The notes under the pieces were generated by a model. It was not told where the DNA came from. It saw only the letters and a list, made by a program, of their open reading frames with translations, and did not search any database. 64,000 nt of DNA. Source: a virus. Each line of letters begins with the position of its first letter. The stretch's first letter is position 1. The stretch covers positions 1 through 64,000 of the IMG/VR virus record IMGVR_UViG_3300009418_004817; one strand, written 5' to 3'. Of this stretch, positions 28,101 to 36,496 are shown in pieces. A program made the translations under genes and the position numbers.

Positions 28101-31000
28101 ATTTCATCCGGAGTTAGTTGTAGTGAAATTTCCTCCAAAAGTTCCTTTAAGTGGGCACCCAAGACACTAAGATTTGCACCGGATGGGATCTCCAAACATA
28201 TACTCATAACATGAGCAAATACATCAAATCTCGAATCAGGAGGGCCGGCAAATTGATCTGCTATGATCGATCCTATGTCTAATTCTCCATAACTTAATGA
28301 ACTTGCAACATTCAAATTCAAACTTGGATCAACACAAGAGCAAATTCCGCTTGGATCAAAGTCAATGTCAATGTCGATAACGGCTTTTATCGTTTCCAAC
28401 GCTATATCTATTATAAAAGCTCTGAATTCATCGGCCAAATTGGGCAAAACCCATCCCATAAAATCAAAAGTAGGCAATCTTCCCAACTCTATACTGGGAG
28501 TTACTGGAAGTTTGGGTATATCAAAGATATCGCCCTTCTTTGGATCACACAATTGTTCAGCGATTTTAAGCGTAGCAGTAGTTGCCCCAAGAATTACTGC
28601 TAAATCACCCTCAAACGATGATCCAGACAGACTTGGAACGATTATTTGAAGTATTTTTATATATACTATCAATGTTGCGACTGCTATTCCAAGTTCTTCA
28701 AGCAACGGCGTCGTCGTTATAGATGAATTTAACTCAGCTGAAATACAAATCTCTTGAATCAAGCCTTCTATCTTTTGTTCTTCAAAGTTAATATATGCTG
28801 TCGTAACATTTCTAAAATGTTCAATGATATCAGCCATCGGTTTATTATCTAATATATTGATATCTCGAAAAACATTCAAAGTTGTTGCGTAAGTGCTTTC
28901 CGATACCGAAGCTCTCAAGAGACCAAGTTGGTCTTCGCGGGCTGTTAGCGCGGTTAACTGCCAAGTTAGATCCAAGTTAGGTGTATTGAGCGTAGATTCA
29001 AAGAATGTTCTATTGAATTGATTAACTTTATCAAAAAACGTTTTTGTGGCGCATTCCAAAAAACTTCCTAGATTTGGAAACTCGCCCATGGTTATGGCTG
29101 CAGCAAACTGTGCGATGGTTCCAATATCAATTTTGTTTAAAATTTCTGAAAAAAGACCTTCAATATCACCTTCAAGCTGCGCCGCCAACTCCCGAAGATT
29201 CCCCAACACAATATCCCCTACATAATGTGTGTTTACCGATACATCTGAAAATGCAGTTTGAATAAAGTTCGGATCTGCAATCTTTTGATCTTCTCTTCTT
29301 CTCTCGGTAGCCGACGTGTATATATCATTAATTGTTTGTCTGGTTTCTCTTGCGGTCTCAATGCCGCGACCTACCCGACCCGTATTTGATGCTAATCCAG
29401 CAACGTCACCAATGTTTTCTATCTTTGGCCACTTTGGAAATGGCCTTTTTGGCATGCGAGTGGCATCATCAAAACGATTTTGAAACTCTTCCATGTGGTT
29501 GCCGGCCTCGCGGGCGAGACTAAAAGTTTCTTCTGGAACACCGACAATTATTTGTGGGCGCGGATACGTATACTTCAAAAGAAATTCAGTCAAACTTGGA
29601 GAATTGCTTAATGCCAGGTCTGCTTCCATTTCATTCAGCTTAGAAACATAAGCAATTGTTGTTGGGTTGCTCATTGGATAAGTTTTCTGAAATGCACTAA
29701 AACCAACACTTGCCGGTTTTTGATCAAACAAGACATAGGCTACTTCGTATCCTTCAGTAAATCCAATTTCAATTCCTGTTTCTTGAGTTGCTTGTTCCAG
29801 AAAGAAGCAGTTTTTTGCCAAAAGGTTCTTTAATGCAGTGAAAAACTCCCCCAATCGTTTGGCTTCGTTTTTAACATTAAGGCAGGTAATCCGTAAATGT
29901 TGATTTCGAGCGATTCGAGCAAAATCAATTAAACTGACCACGATATTATCTATCTGACTTCTTATCGTTAGTGCATCTAAACGAATGAATCTAAACCTTT
30001 TTTGTCCCGTGCTCGGATCAATAGAAGGATCTTCGGATATATCCGGCAAAAGCTCAAACGTTCGTGCTGGTACCTTTACTAAAACTTTAGCTCTTGCCCT
30101 TGGTCTCTCGTCAAGATAGTATTCTGTTTCTACGCTTTGTAATAAATCCAGTTGTCCAGCGCGATCGGGGGGCAATCTTTTATTATAAAATTTTGCTAAA
30201 TGTAAAATACCTCGTGCTGCAGCTTGTTCTAATTCTGGCGAGCAAGTCGTTGGCCCTTTGTTGGTATTTGGAACAAAACCTTTACAAGCTTCAACGGTTA
30301 TTGAATATTCCAAAGTGTTTTCAGCAAAAAATGGTTCTTCTTCTGTCCTCTGCGTCCAGTCAATCGGAACTACATCTGTATTGATTGAATTTGCTACTCG
30401 ACAGTTGTCTTCAGCGCTTCGAGCCGTTAGAGAAGGAATCGGTGTGCCGGCAATCACTACATTTGGATCTGCGCCATAGCGAGTAAAACCTGAAATTTCT
30501 AAAGCATCTGGATCTGATATATCAAAAAAGGCAAGATTTAGAATTAGATTACCTTCTTCATCGAATTCAGTGGCATCATCGACGTCATCTTGAATATTGA
30601 CCATGTCATCAGTGAGAGGGTCATCAGCGTCGTAATCAGTTTCAGGAACGATAACTCCACTATCTTCAAGAGTTTCTCGATCGGTCCGAGTTGCCTCTTC
30701 GTGCAGCTGCTCTTCTTTGGCTAATACAAGCTCTCCATAACCTACATCTTCATGTGTGTGTGTTTCCCAACGTATTGAAATATTGTCCCAAAGGCGCGCG
30801 GACTCGACCTTCCACTCTACAATATGATGTTCATGATCACTGGAACTTGGTGCAAAGGTTCTTTTATCGGGATGATCAACCCAACGCGAAGTTGTTCCGT
30901 TTCCGGAGCGGTCGATTTCATCCAAATATAATCTATGTTCGTGTGTACCAGTAACTAACTTAAAATATTTGCGACCATCAGTTTCAAAAAGTTCTGCCAT
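25151..31000 (-). CDS. Giant baseplate/tail protein of unknown fold (1949 aa)
   Basis: This is the largest protein of the window and I do not recognise its family. The first 110 residues are rich in His (HEHRLYL, D-H-E-H-H, ETHTHED), suggesting a metal-binding beta domain. Residues from about 100 to 170 are strongly acidic. The middle (about 560-1150) reads as long amphipathic helices, and the C-terminal 700 residues are charged and helical with a basic end. An A-G-G-A site lies upstream of the ATG. It is enclosed by the spike-like gene and the gp25-like gene, so it belongs to the baseplate. A tape-measure protein usually lies further from these genes, which makes a baseplate hub-to-wedge connector more likely. 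This is inference from position. Confidence 0.6.
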   Translation of the reverse strand: MAELFETDGRKYFKLVTGTHEHRLYLDEIDRSGNGTTSRWVDHPDKRTFAPSSSDHEHHIVEWKVESARLWDNISIRWETHTHEDVGYGELVLAKEEQLHEEATRTDRETLEDSGVIVPETDYDADDPLTDDMVNIQDDVDDATEFDEEGNLILNLAFFDISDPDALEISGFTRYGADPNVVIAGTPIPSLTARSAEDNCRVANSINTDVVPIDWTQRTEEEPFFAENTLEYSITVEACKGFVPNTNKGPTTCSPELEQAAARGILHLAKFYNKRLPPDRAGQLDLLQSVETEYYLDERPRARAKVLVKVPARTFELLPDISEDPSIDPSTGQKRFRFIRLDALTIRSQIDNIVVSLIDFARIARNQHLRITCLNVKNEAKRLGEFFTALKNLLAKNCFFLEQATQETGIEIGFTEGYEVAYVLFDQKPASVGFSAFQKTYPMSNPTTIAYVSKLNEMEADLALSNSPSLTEFLLKYTYPRPQIIVGVPEETFSLAREAGNHMEEFQNRFDDATRMPKRPFPKWPKIENIGDVAGLASNTGRVGRGIETARETRQTINDIYTSATERRREDQKIADPNFIQTAFSDVSVNTHYVGDIVLGNLRELAAQLEGDIEGLFSEILNKIDIGTIAQFAAAITMGEFPNLGSFLECATKTFFDKVNQFNRTFFESTLNTPNLDLTWQLTALTAREDQLGLLRASVSESTYATTLNVFRDINILDNKPMADIIEHFRNVTTAYINFEEQKIEGLIQEICISAELNSSITTTPLLEELGIAVATLIVYIKILQIIVPSLSGSSFEGDLAVILGATTATLKIAEQLCDPKKGDIFDIPKLPVTPSIELGRLPTFDFMGWVLPNLADEFRAFIIDIALETIKAVIDIDIDFDPSGICSCVDPSLNLNVASSLSYGELDIGSIIADQFAGPPDSRFDVFAHVMSICLEIPSGANLSVLGAHLKELLEEISLQLTPDEIFSLLRGTSSMRVIRLISTTLNTEKYNNIRGFFGDPTNLAKIIDVFENLGKYFDLAKSQSWREEVASNRAEGLSASERREQLLINKYGYSLSADDIKRETEKNAGRACSRAVKFLQFSPTSPASEISIPPIIGGSSALIPRNPPSVQHMMNRTIETMFESIIMVFEQAVHGPLGFIQTLCFKSGMRSVYEMLKQQDEMMKNMPPPLGLGPAGVPLFDIAPPEGYATRFVEINGSIMGVVKNHLEGIEFEEGESGLSFVLNTHLGRIRDDIIWNIEEGTPYEHILKIPTSNRPPFKLNHEFQIKTNQKDISETIFDAADLRILDGKDFNDLHDPRVLFSVIASQDLRDEDSGFDEEPIVKYLEGVAYYRTMTDIIKMFTNKLLKSKRILNAEVDNLENPEESIMNWRLEPKSDTSGETQTTLLGLEELREKTKERYEKSTAQESEGATDDIQKALLASVVEATVRLHVVELFLKTLPVFDTFKKDSIISDEFVGYIALKVQEACVRQDPFWPGYYENILDHVKELYEEEWNLNNKSLKDPITEVDLSSPEEIELKGAMDYFIKKTILDMSNTLEELSMIRSGTRDSVYEIFLKNMMYFENKGSQGVFNVPTAVVLEDDSITEFLDVDQVYKDRFEDFLLDEEGKKVEFEFEDDVLRRKTKLRSGLETFKDGGLLLEKYIQYDVNGVTKIKSLSEGILVTEDQEIRYFIAAIKNCPIWLDDDNNATFDSSVSRGPGPQAWCRSVVNELNRLPLLDRINVFENADADVPELKELVSNVKVGLRLVYVPELELNDDDLEDHAANLKNISSSFVFANKRTFRIIERFMGLQKTEESRRWEESATYRSTYPLPLISVTKDIDFEDIENIQFRDHKKNLINKMIKDERFKLLFEHCFPLQKILSIITIYIEVVFSTAGDERLTSVFDQTRSTLKSMFDSIINTNDFSYRDRNTEAAGGNAGLLSGRTRRVFSDGRPKVAYNNETASFVIV

Positions 31001-31008
31001 AACAAATC

Positions 31009-31965
31009 CTAATTCGTGTTGTTGTATCTGCTGTTGATGTATTTCTTCCCAATTGGATTGAGAAAGTTTATTTTATACATTGCCAAGTTCGCTTTGTGCG
31101 ATAACAAAGAAAGTTTGGTTTGAGTTAGTTGTTTTACAGCAGTTGCAACACCAGAAGACACCATTGTTGGCGAAGGTGGCGTTGGGGCACCCCAGCCTGG
31201 AGATATATGAAAATGAGTTGTTGCAAAACTGTTAAATTCCATTTGAGACATCAAAAATGAATCAACAATCCCGCTCAATGCATCAACGTGAGAAACCAAT
31301 TCTTCAATAGCAGCCACCAAATTACTCCCTTTAACCATTGGTTGTATATCCGTATCATCGTTGCCGGCAATTAAATCAATCCCAACCACACTTTCAACAG
31401 AAGCGCCCTGAGAATTCAACATATCCGTTCTCGTAATCAGCTTAATTCCATCGCGAGCAATAATTCTAATTCCATCAGCTTTTAATGCAATACCGGACTT
31501 GGTGCTTGAGATACCAACTCTTCCAGGCACCAGGCCAAAGTTTTCATCAATGTCAGTTTTTTGACTTATATAGATTCGCGCAGCATCCAGCTTGAAATCT
31601 GGATTTACCTCTGTAAATTCCCCTTGTTCGTTAACTTGTCTGGGATCTGCTCCCATTCTACCACAAACAACATCTATCATTGCACATTGTGTTTCTCCAC
31701 GACCACCATATCCACTTATACGATTATTTGGCCGATCTCTTCCTAATACAATTGAAGCATTATTTTCATTTGCAATTACTGTTTCACAATCCGCAGATAT
31801 AAATCTTGGTACTGGTTCCAAGACCCTTGCGCCGGCGATACCTCTGGCGCCAGTGTTGTTTGCCAAGTCGGGTATAGTTCCGGCTTTGGCTAAAGCCACA
31901 GGTCCCAAACCCGCTAAAGAAACAGCCTTTCTGGTTGTTCGTGGTATAAATAGATTTTCTGCCAT
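31009..31965 (-). CDS. Baseplate spike/hub-associated protein with HxH motif
   Basis: The protein has 318 residues. The start at 31965 is chosen because AAAGGAGAG stands 6-7 nt before this ATG, while an in-frame extension to 32046 overlaps the upstream gene and has no ribosome site. The centre contains short repeating beta stretches (K-S-G-I-A-L-K-A-D-G-I-R-I-I-A-R-D-G-I-K), like the beta-prism regions of phage spikes. It is followed by TTHFHISPGWGAPTPPSP, with an HxH and a Gly/Pro-rich segment that recalls the iron-binding HxH of P2 gpV-type spike tips. A helical C-terminus follows. It lies between the M23 peptidase and the 1949-residue protein. The spike role is likely but unproven. Confidence 0.6.
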   Translation of the reverse strand: MAENLFIPRTTRKAVSLAGLGPVALAKAGTIPDLANNTGARGIAGARVLEPVPRFISADCETVIANENNASIVLGRDRPNNRISGYGGRGETQCAMIDVVCGRMGADPRQVNEQGEFTEVNPDFKLDAARIYISQKTDIDENFGLVPGRVGISSTKSGIALKADGIRIIARDGIKLITRTDMLNSQGASVESVVGIDLIAGNDDTDIQPMVKGSNLVAAIEELVSHVDALSGIVDSFLMSQMEFNSFATTHFHISPGWGAPTPPSPTMVSSGVATAVKQLTQTKLSLLSHKANLAMYKINFLNPIGKKYINSRYNNTN

Positions 31966-31984
31966 TATATCTCTCCTTTGTTTT

Positions 31985-33544
31985 TTATACTTGTTGTAGT
32001 GGGCCTTGTACAACATCCACATCTGGATTGAATATCTTAGAAACATCCATTACTGTAAACGGACTTATATTGCCCCGGCCGGGTCGGGGGTTTGCAGCCA
32101 TTTCCGAAACTGAAGCCTCAAGATGAAGATGAGACGGGTCTCCACCTGGAAACTTATCCAATTGACGTGGGAGCCGCGTAGCATTCCTCGTATCATTTAA
32201 ATCAGCTACATAAGATAACCCCAAGAAATCTCCCTTACGATGCTGGCCGCTCGCGGGGACTTCTCCACTCACATGAATAAAAGTAAGATTGGGGTTTCTA
32301 GGATCAGCAGGTCGATATTTAAACATTTTTTGATAATCTCGATCGGAGGAAGCGTTGCTTATAGCATGTACTTCGCCATCCCATGGAGCATACATGCTCG
32401 TGCCTGAAGGAACATATATGTCTTCACCCCAATGAACTCTACGATTTCCTGGTGTTCCACGAACACCACCAAATTGTGCAGTACCTCTTGATTGCAGGCC
32501 TGTCCCTCGGCCGGCGCGATATCGTTCCAAAAACCACAAAGGGGTTAAAGAAATTAAAGTTTCTCCCTCAAACTGCCCAGATGGGGGTTGAAGGCCCGGG
32601 CGAGCCGCGCGGGATTCATAAGTTCCATATGTAGGAAGGTCGTTGCGTCCAAGCCCGGTAGGGGCGCTCGATATGCCAGGCGGCAAACTTGTTCCAACAA
32701 GCGGTGTATCAAGACCACCGGTCCATTGACCCACTGTCGTCGCGCAACTTGCATAAACGGCTGGTTGCGCCGTCGGCAACTGAACTTCTGGATTGACCGT
32801 AGAATTATTAATATTAATCGCGAGATTATAAGCCAAATTTTCTTGAAACTCAACCTGAGACGCGGCAGTTATCCGAAGATTAGTGCCAACCGTTGTTAAT
32901 CCACTTTCTGACAACATTTCTAAGGCAACCTCTCTAGAACTAAAACTTGAAATATATTCATATGCTGTACCTCGTTGTGATTCTTGAGAATCAGAAAAAA
33001 CAAATGCTATTGTTAAACTATGGGTAGAAGTTGGATTAGTTCTTATTGTTTCAATTGATGCTGCAGCTTCAGGATTTTGAGCAGCAAATTCTGAACCTGG
33101 GCTAATCAATTCATTTAATTCTTCTGTGGTTTCTAATCCACTGCTTGGTGTATCTTCGGATGGTTCTGGTTCGGTTGAAGTTGAATTGTCCGAAGGATTT
33201 GAAAAATTCGCCACATCTTCAATTAAAGTACTGTCATCAGTAGATGTATCAACAGATGTTCCAGCTAAAGTCACGATGGTTGCAACTAATTGAGTACCAA
33301 ACACGACAGTGCCGGTTCTTTCGTTTTCTATTCTAAACAGTCCCAACTCATTTCCACCCACAATGGTAAACAAAAGATTTGCCGGCAAAGGATGTTCTTG
33401 TCCCGCAGCAATAGCCTTTCGTTCAGCAATGGTCGACGTTTCGGCAATAAACCTCTCCATATCTGGTGTTCCTGATGTATCGACATACAGTGTAGCATTC
33501 TCTGCATCAGCGAAACTGGTATTTGTTGTTGCGTATTCAGACAT
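31985..33544 (-). CDS. Tail-associated M23 (LytM-type) metallopeptidase
   Basis: The protein has 519 residues. The C-terminal domain (about 360-500) has both M23 zinc motifs: HWGEDIYVPSGT (H-x3-D) near residue 373, followed by Y-A-P-W-D-G-E-V, and the H-L-H-L-E motif near 473. M23 enzymes cut peptide cross-links of peptidoglycan. The N-terminal 260 residues are Thr/Ser/Glu-rich, including an acidic low-complexity part around 110-140, and probably anchor the enzyme to the tail tip. Its neighbours are the amidase-bearing hub (7 bp upstream) and the spike-like protein (19 bp downstream), so it most likely acts in local wall digestion during injection rather than in lysis. Catalytic residues appear complete. 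Confidence 0.85.
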   Translation of the reverse strand: MSEYATTNTSFADAENATLYVDTSGTPDMERFIAETSTIAERKAIAAGQEHPLPANLLFTIVGGNELGLFRIENERTGTVVFGTQLVATIVTLAGTSVDTSTDDSTLIEDVANFSNPSDNSTSTEPEPSEDTPSSGLETTEELNELISPGSEFAAQNPEAAASIETIRTNPTSTHSLTIAFVFSDSQESQRGTAYEYISSFSSREVALEMLSESGLTTVGTNLRITAASQVEFQENLAYNLAININNSTVNPEVQLPTAQPAVYASCATTVGQWTGGLDTPLVGTSLPPGISSAPTGLGRNDLPTYGTYESRAARPGLQPPSGQFEGETLISLTPLWFLERYRAGRGTGLQSRGTAQFGGVRGTPGNRRVHWGEDIYVPSGTSMYAPWDGEVHAISNASSDRDYQKMFKYRPADPRNPNLTFIHVSGEVPASGQHRKGDFLGLSYVADLNDTRNATRLPRQLDKFPGGDPSHLHLEASVSEMAANPRPGRGNISPFTVMDVSKIFNPDVDVVQGPLQQV

Positions 33545-33550
33545 TATTGT

Positions 33551-34915
33551 TTATGTAAATGATCCTAAATATTCCTCAGATCCGTCATAAAAATTGTCGA
33601 GTTCACGATAAGAGCCCCTGCCTGACCGGGGATTACTCTTTAAACGTTCATGAATATTTATCAAGGGTTGGTGTCCTAGTTCCTTACCTGGGCCGACTTT
33701 TCCACGAATATCGTGTTCGGCACGTTCCGCGTTGAGAATTGCGTTCCAACTACCTTCAGCTGAACGCTCGACTCCTGATATTTCAGGTAATGTACGAAAT
33801 CGAATATCCTCATGAGCGAAGTTAAAATTCAAATTATTTGGTTCATCATCAAACTGATGGCCTGGATCACTGCGATTGCGTTTATAATGTCTATGACCAA
33901 TTACAGCAAGATTTTTAAGCTCGTTACTGCCAATTAACTCTCTTACGGCCGTAAATTGTCTTTGTGTGTGAGGATAAGATTCGCGGCCCGGATGACCGGT
34001 AAGGTCAATCCCAACACTTATCCTATTCATATGCCCGGCGTGCCATGGAGCATATCGTTCTGGAGGTGCCAAGAGAACAATTGTTCCATCCTCTAAAATC
34101 ACAAAATTGGTACCAACGCGTCTTCCTAAACCATGACTAATCCAGCGCTGTACTGCGGCCGGGCCGTCTGGATAATGTCTCCCAGCTGTGCTGTGAATCA
34201 CTATTGTTGTAGCCCCTTCTAAGCTGTTCTCACGAGTATACCACGGGCCGGCGCCGCTGCGGAGCCTAGGCAGGTTGCCTACAGGAAAAGAACCAGCACT
34301 GGTGCCCAGTGGGGCCCCTGACGGGCCTGTTGCGCCTAGGGGGGCACCACACCGAGCAGCTGCATACGCAGCGGCAGACTCTAACCCCTCTGCTCCTAGG
34401 TTTACCGATTGTTGACCAACAGCACCCAGAAAGATTGGACCTTCAAAGTTTTGTTTATCTTCAAAATCCAAATTAATAATGCTTCCAATAGCTGGAACTG
34501 GTATCGTATCGTCCATTGCAATGAACGTTGGATACAAGTCAATTATTTGTTGACTTGGACCGTGTGACGAGCCCAGTTGTTCTGGATCGGGAATCATACA
34601 GTGCAATTCTGGTATTATACATTTTATGTGTACACGTACAGGTGCCGGCAGGCCTCGAAGTTCAGAATAATTAGCTACCGGGCCGGTGGGTGGAATCGAT
34701 GGTAACTCCACTCTAAGAACCACGCCCTTCCAAGTACCCCTATTTGATAAAACATTTGCAGTATACTGCTCCCTCGCTGCATATTTTGCCGAACTTAAAA
34801 AATCAACTTTGCGACGATCAATCCTGTCTTCTATAACTGGTCTATTTATCTTATTTAAAGCACCAATTTCGGCGCCTTGCAAGGGATTGTCTGCTATGCC
34901 GTCGCGTCTACTCAC
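33551..34915 (-). CDS. Baseplate hub protein: OB-fold domain fused to N-acetylmuramoyl-L-alanine amidase
   Basis: The protein has 454 residues. Residues about 55-175 look like a gp5-type OB fold (R-G-T-W-K-G-V-V-L-R-V-E-L-P, later Y-P-T-F-I-A-M-D-D and a closing I-F-L-G-A-V). A Gly/Ala/Pro-rich linker follows (about 175-230). Residues 230-365 form an Amidase_2/PGRP domain with zinc ligands at IHSTAG (about 241), H-A-G-H (about 292) and DPGHQFD (about 351). This mirrors the T4 gp5 layout (OB fold plus cell-wall enzyme) but with an amidase in place of a lysozyme. The C-terminal 90 residues are charged and without motif. It lies next to the M23 peptidase, so the tail tip carries two different wall-cutting activities. 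Confidence 0.83.
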   Translation of the reverse strand: MSRRDGIADNPLQGAEIGALNKINRPVIEDRIDRRKVDFLSSAKYAAREQYTANVLSNRGTWKGVVLRVELPSIPPTGPVANYSELRGLPAPVRVHIKCIIPELHCMIPDPEQLGSSHGPSQQIIDLYPTFIAMDDTIPVPAIGSIINLDFEDKQNFEGPIFLGAVGQQSVNLGAEGLESAAAYAAARCGAPLGATGPSGAPLGTSAGSFPVGNLPRLRSGAGPWYTRENSLEGATTIVIHSTAGRHYPDGPAAVQRWISHGLGRRVGTNFVILEDGTIVLLAPPERYAPWHAGHMNRISVGIDLTGHPGRESYPHTQRQFTAVRELIGSNELKNLAVIGHRHYKRNRSDPGHQFDDEPNNLNFNFAHEDIRFRTLPEISGVERSAEGSWNAILNAERAEHDIRGKVGPGKELGHQPLINIHERLKSNPRSGRGSYRELDNFYDGSEEYLGSFT

Positions 34916-35208
34916 TATGCTACGTCCTTAACCTCTTTGATAATATCAAACAGTTCATCTTTGTCTTTATTGGTCAAGCCTTCGTCCTTGCCTTGTTTTT
35001 TCTGCAAGAGCGATACAATCTTCACAAGTTGTTCATTGGATCGTTGAAGAGTTTCAACGTATTTGGCTGCAACAACACCAACTTCCCTATGTTTATCATC
35101 TCCGGTAGACATATAGTTTACCAGTTCTTTAAGAAGCTTCTTTGTTGTCTTTCGATCTTCTCGAATATTGCTTATAGCTTCACCGAGATACATTTCTAGC
35201 TTTATCAT
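34915..35208 (-). CDS. Small helical protein of unknown function
   Basis: The 97-residue protein is predicted by pattern to be almost wholly helical with heptad-like hydrophobics (I-K-L-E-M-Y-L-G-E-A-I-S-N-I, L-K-E-L-V-N-Y-M, Y-V-E-T-L-Q-R-S-N-E-Q-L-V-K-I-V-S-L-L). It is very rich in Lys and Glu. No known domain is recognised. A GGAGGT site precedes the ATG. Its stop overlaps the first base of the baseplate hub gene, so it is translated together with the hub, and it follows the late sigma gene. It could be an assembly chaperone or a small tail component. I cannot choose between these. Confidence 0.6.
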   Translation of the reverse strand: MIKLEMYLGEAISNIREDRKTTKKLLKELVNYMSTGDDKHREVGVVAAKYVETLQRSNEQLVKIVSLLQKKQGKDEGLTNKDKDELFDIIKEVKDVA

Positions 35209-35239
35209 GGTTTACCTCCACGATGTAATTAGAAATGAA

Positions 35240-35935
35240 CTAAATTTCTCCCTTGTTCCATTTTTTCCTGAACTCTCTATATTTTATTCTCATTTTGTTC
35301 AAATTGTTGACAATCTGCTTTGTGTTCAAGCCGGTGATCTCTCTCATATACAAATAAACTGCTTTTTTGTTGAAAATTTCAATGTCATCCGAAGATTCGA
35401 AAAGAATTTTAATTGCCTGCAACACTTTGTATTCGTTAGGTTTTAAAGCGCCAGTGTCCCAGGATTTTACTTCTATATAAAAGCTTTCCCAAAATTCTTC
35501 TTTTTCTCTGCGAGTCTCATATTGATTATATGTGACAAGCTTTTCGTGAACTAAGCTTCTGGGTACGTCATATATGTCTATTTCTTGTCTATTCTTTTTA
35601 GCGTTCTTTTTGACTTTATGAATAAACCAGTTTTTTGTGATTACAGAAAAATAAGAAAAAGCTTTTGAGCCTTTGTTGGGGTCATATTTATCAAGAATCA
35701 TGGTGAGCCACACCTTGCATTCATCACGAAGCTCATCAATGTTTGGAAGAGACGTAAATTTATAAGTAAAAACTATTTTATCAACCATCTCATTGAAAGC
35801 CGGCTGAATAAAGTCAATATATAACCGCGTTCTTTCTTTTATACAGTCGCTATTGGCGTATTGTACTATCGCATCTTCATGAACCTGTGTAAAATAGTGC
35901 TTTTTATTCGGCTTCTTCGAATTCTTCTTCGACAT
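35240..35935 (-). CDS. Late-transcription sigma factor, T4 gp55-like
   Basis: The protein has 231 residues. The segment about 68-110 (D-E-C-K-V-W-L-T-M-I-L-D-K-Y-D, then A-F-S-Y-F-S-V-I-T-K-N-W-F-I-H-K-V-K-K) is the sigma region 2 pattern seen in gp55-type late sigma factors of T4-like phages, with the aromatic residues that open the -10 element. A basic linker and a C-terminal helix-rich part (G-L-N-T-K-Q-I-V-N-N-L-N-K-M) follow. It is expected to bind host RNA polymerase and direct it to late promoters for the virion genes. GAGAGGGG stands upstream of the ATG. The first 32 nt overlap the preceding gene. The sliding-clamp co-activator genes are not in this window. Confidence 0.82.
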   Translation of the reverse strand: MSKKNSKKPNKKHYFTQVHEDAIVQYANSDCIKERTRLYIDFIQPAFNEMVDKIVFTYKFTSLPNIDELRDECKVWLTMILDKYDPNKGSKAFSYFSVITKNWFIHKVKKNAKKNRQEIDIYDVPRSLVHEKLVTYNQYETRREKEEFWESFYIEVKSWDTGALKPNEYKVLQAIKILFESSDDIEIFNKKAVYLYMREITGLNTKQIVNNLNKMRIKYREFRKKWNKGEI

Positions 35936-36254
35936 ATAACCCCTCTCTTTCGAACAATTTTTCCAAACTTACATCTTCATCATCATGAAACAGAGTGTAG
36001 ATATCCTTATATATCTCGACATCTTTTACAATTTGTTGTGAATGATTGATTAAATTCTTTAACGTTGCATCGCCATAAAAAGTTTCAAGTTCATGTACAG
36101 ATTCCAAATGTTTAGAAAATCCAGTGACAGAAGACAACAAATCTCCTATATTTTCAGATAAAAATGCAAATTTTCTGAGAAGCCATCGAAGATAAACCAT
36201 CAAAAAGATGTTTAATGCAACAGACAGTGCTAATAATATTGTTATAATAATCAT
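35904..36254 (-). CDS. Small membrane-anchored protein
   Basis: The 116-residue protein has one N-terminal hydrophobic segment (about residues 2-24, IIITILLALSVALNIFLMVY) followed by a basic W-L-L-R-K and a long acidic cytoplasmic-type region that ends in a run of Glu. By the positive-inside rule the C-terminal part would be cytoplasmic. The helical body may form a coiled coil. The start overlaps the stop of the zinc-ribbon gene (ATGA), and its 3' end runs 32 nt into the sigma gene. No family is recognised. It is possibly a host-membrane effector or a structural anchor, which is speculation. Confidence 0.6.
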   Translation of the reverse strand: MIIITILLALSVALNIFLMVYLRWLLRKFAFLSENIGDLLSSVTGFSKHLESVHELETFYGDATLKNLINHSQQIVKDVEIYKDIYTLFHDDEDVSLEKLFEREGLYVEEEFEEAE

Positions 36255-36496
36255 TTGTATTCTACCTTCTTTAACCTTTTCTTTTCTGCGGCAACCTCTG
36301 TTTTAGTCTCTTCGATATGTTTATCGACAAGTTTGCCGGCGCGTTCTTTCTCGGAGAACACAAAGGGCATCGAAGGAACACGTTTTAAAGTTCCTTCCGA
36401 CTTACACTCTTTACAGTCGGTTAGCTTTTCTTTGATTGAATGAACCGTTTGATATGATTTGTTGCACTTCTCACACAAATAAACATATCTAGGCAT
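36251..36496 (-). CDS. FmdB-type zinc ribbon protein
   Basis: The 81-residue protein starts MPRYVYLCEKCNKSYQTVHS and carries a second pair in TDCKECKSEGTLKRVPSMP. The CxxC...CxxC spacing and the R-V-P-S-M-P motif are those of the FmdB family (CxxC_CxxC_SSSS zinc ribbon), small proteins of unknown biochemical role found in many bacteria and large phages. The C-terminal 35 residues are highly charged and helical. The ATG overlaps the stop of the 58-residue gene by 8 nt (ATGCCTAG), and the stop overlaps the next gene, so the three small genes form one coupled unit upstream of the late sigma factor. Confidence 0.78.
   Translation of the reverse strand: MPRYVYLCEKCNKSYQTVHSIKEKLTDCKECKSEGTLKRVPSMPFVFSEKERAGKLVDKHIEETKTEVAAEKKRLKKVEYK

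Noticed and set aside
31966-32046. Longer start of the spike-like protein at 32046
   Set aside because: It overlaps the M23 gene and lacks a ribosome site, whereas AAAGGAGAG precedes the ATG at 31965.
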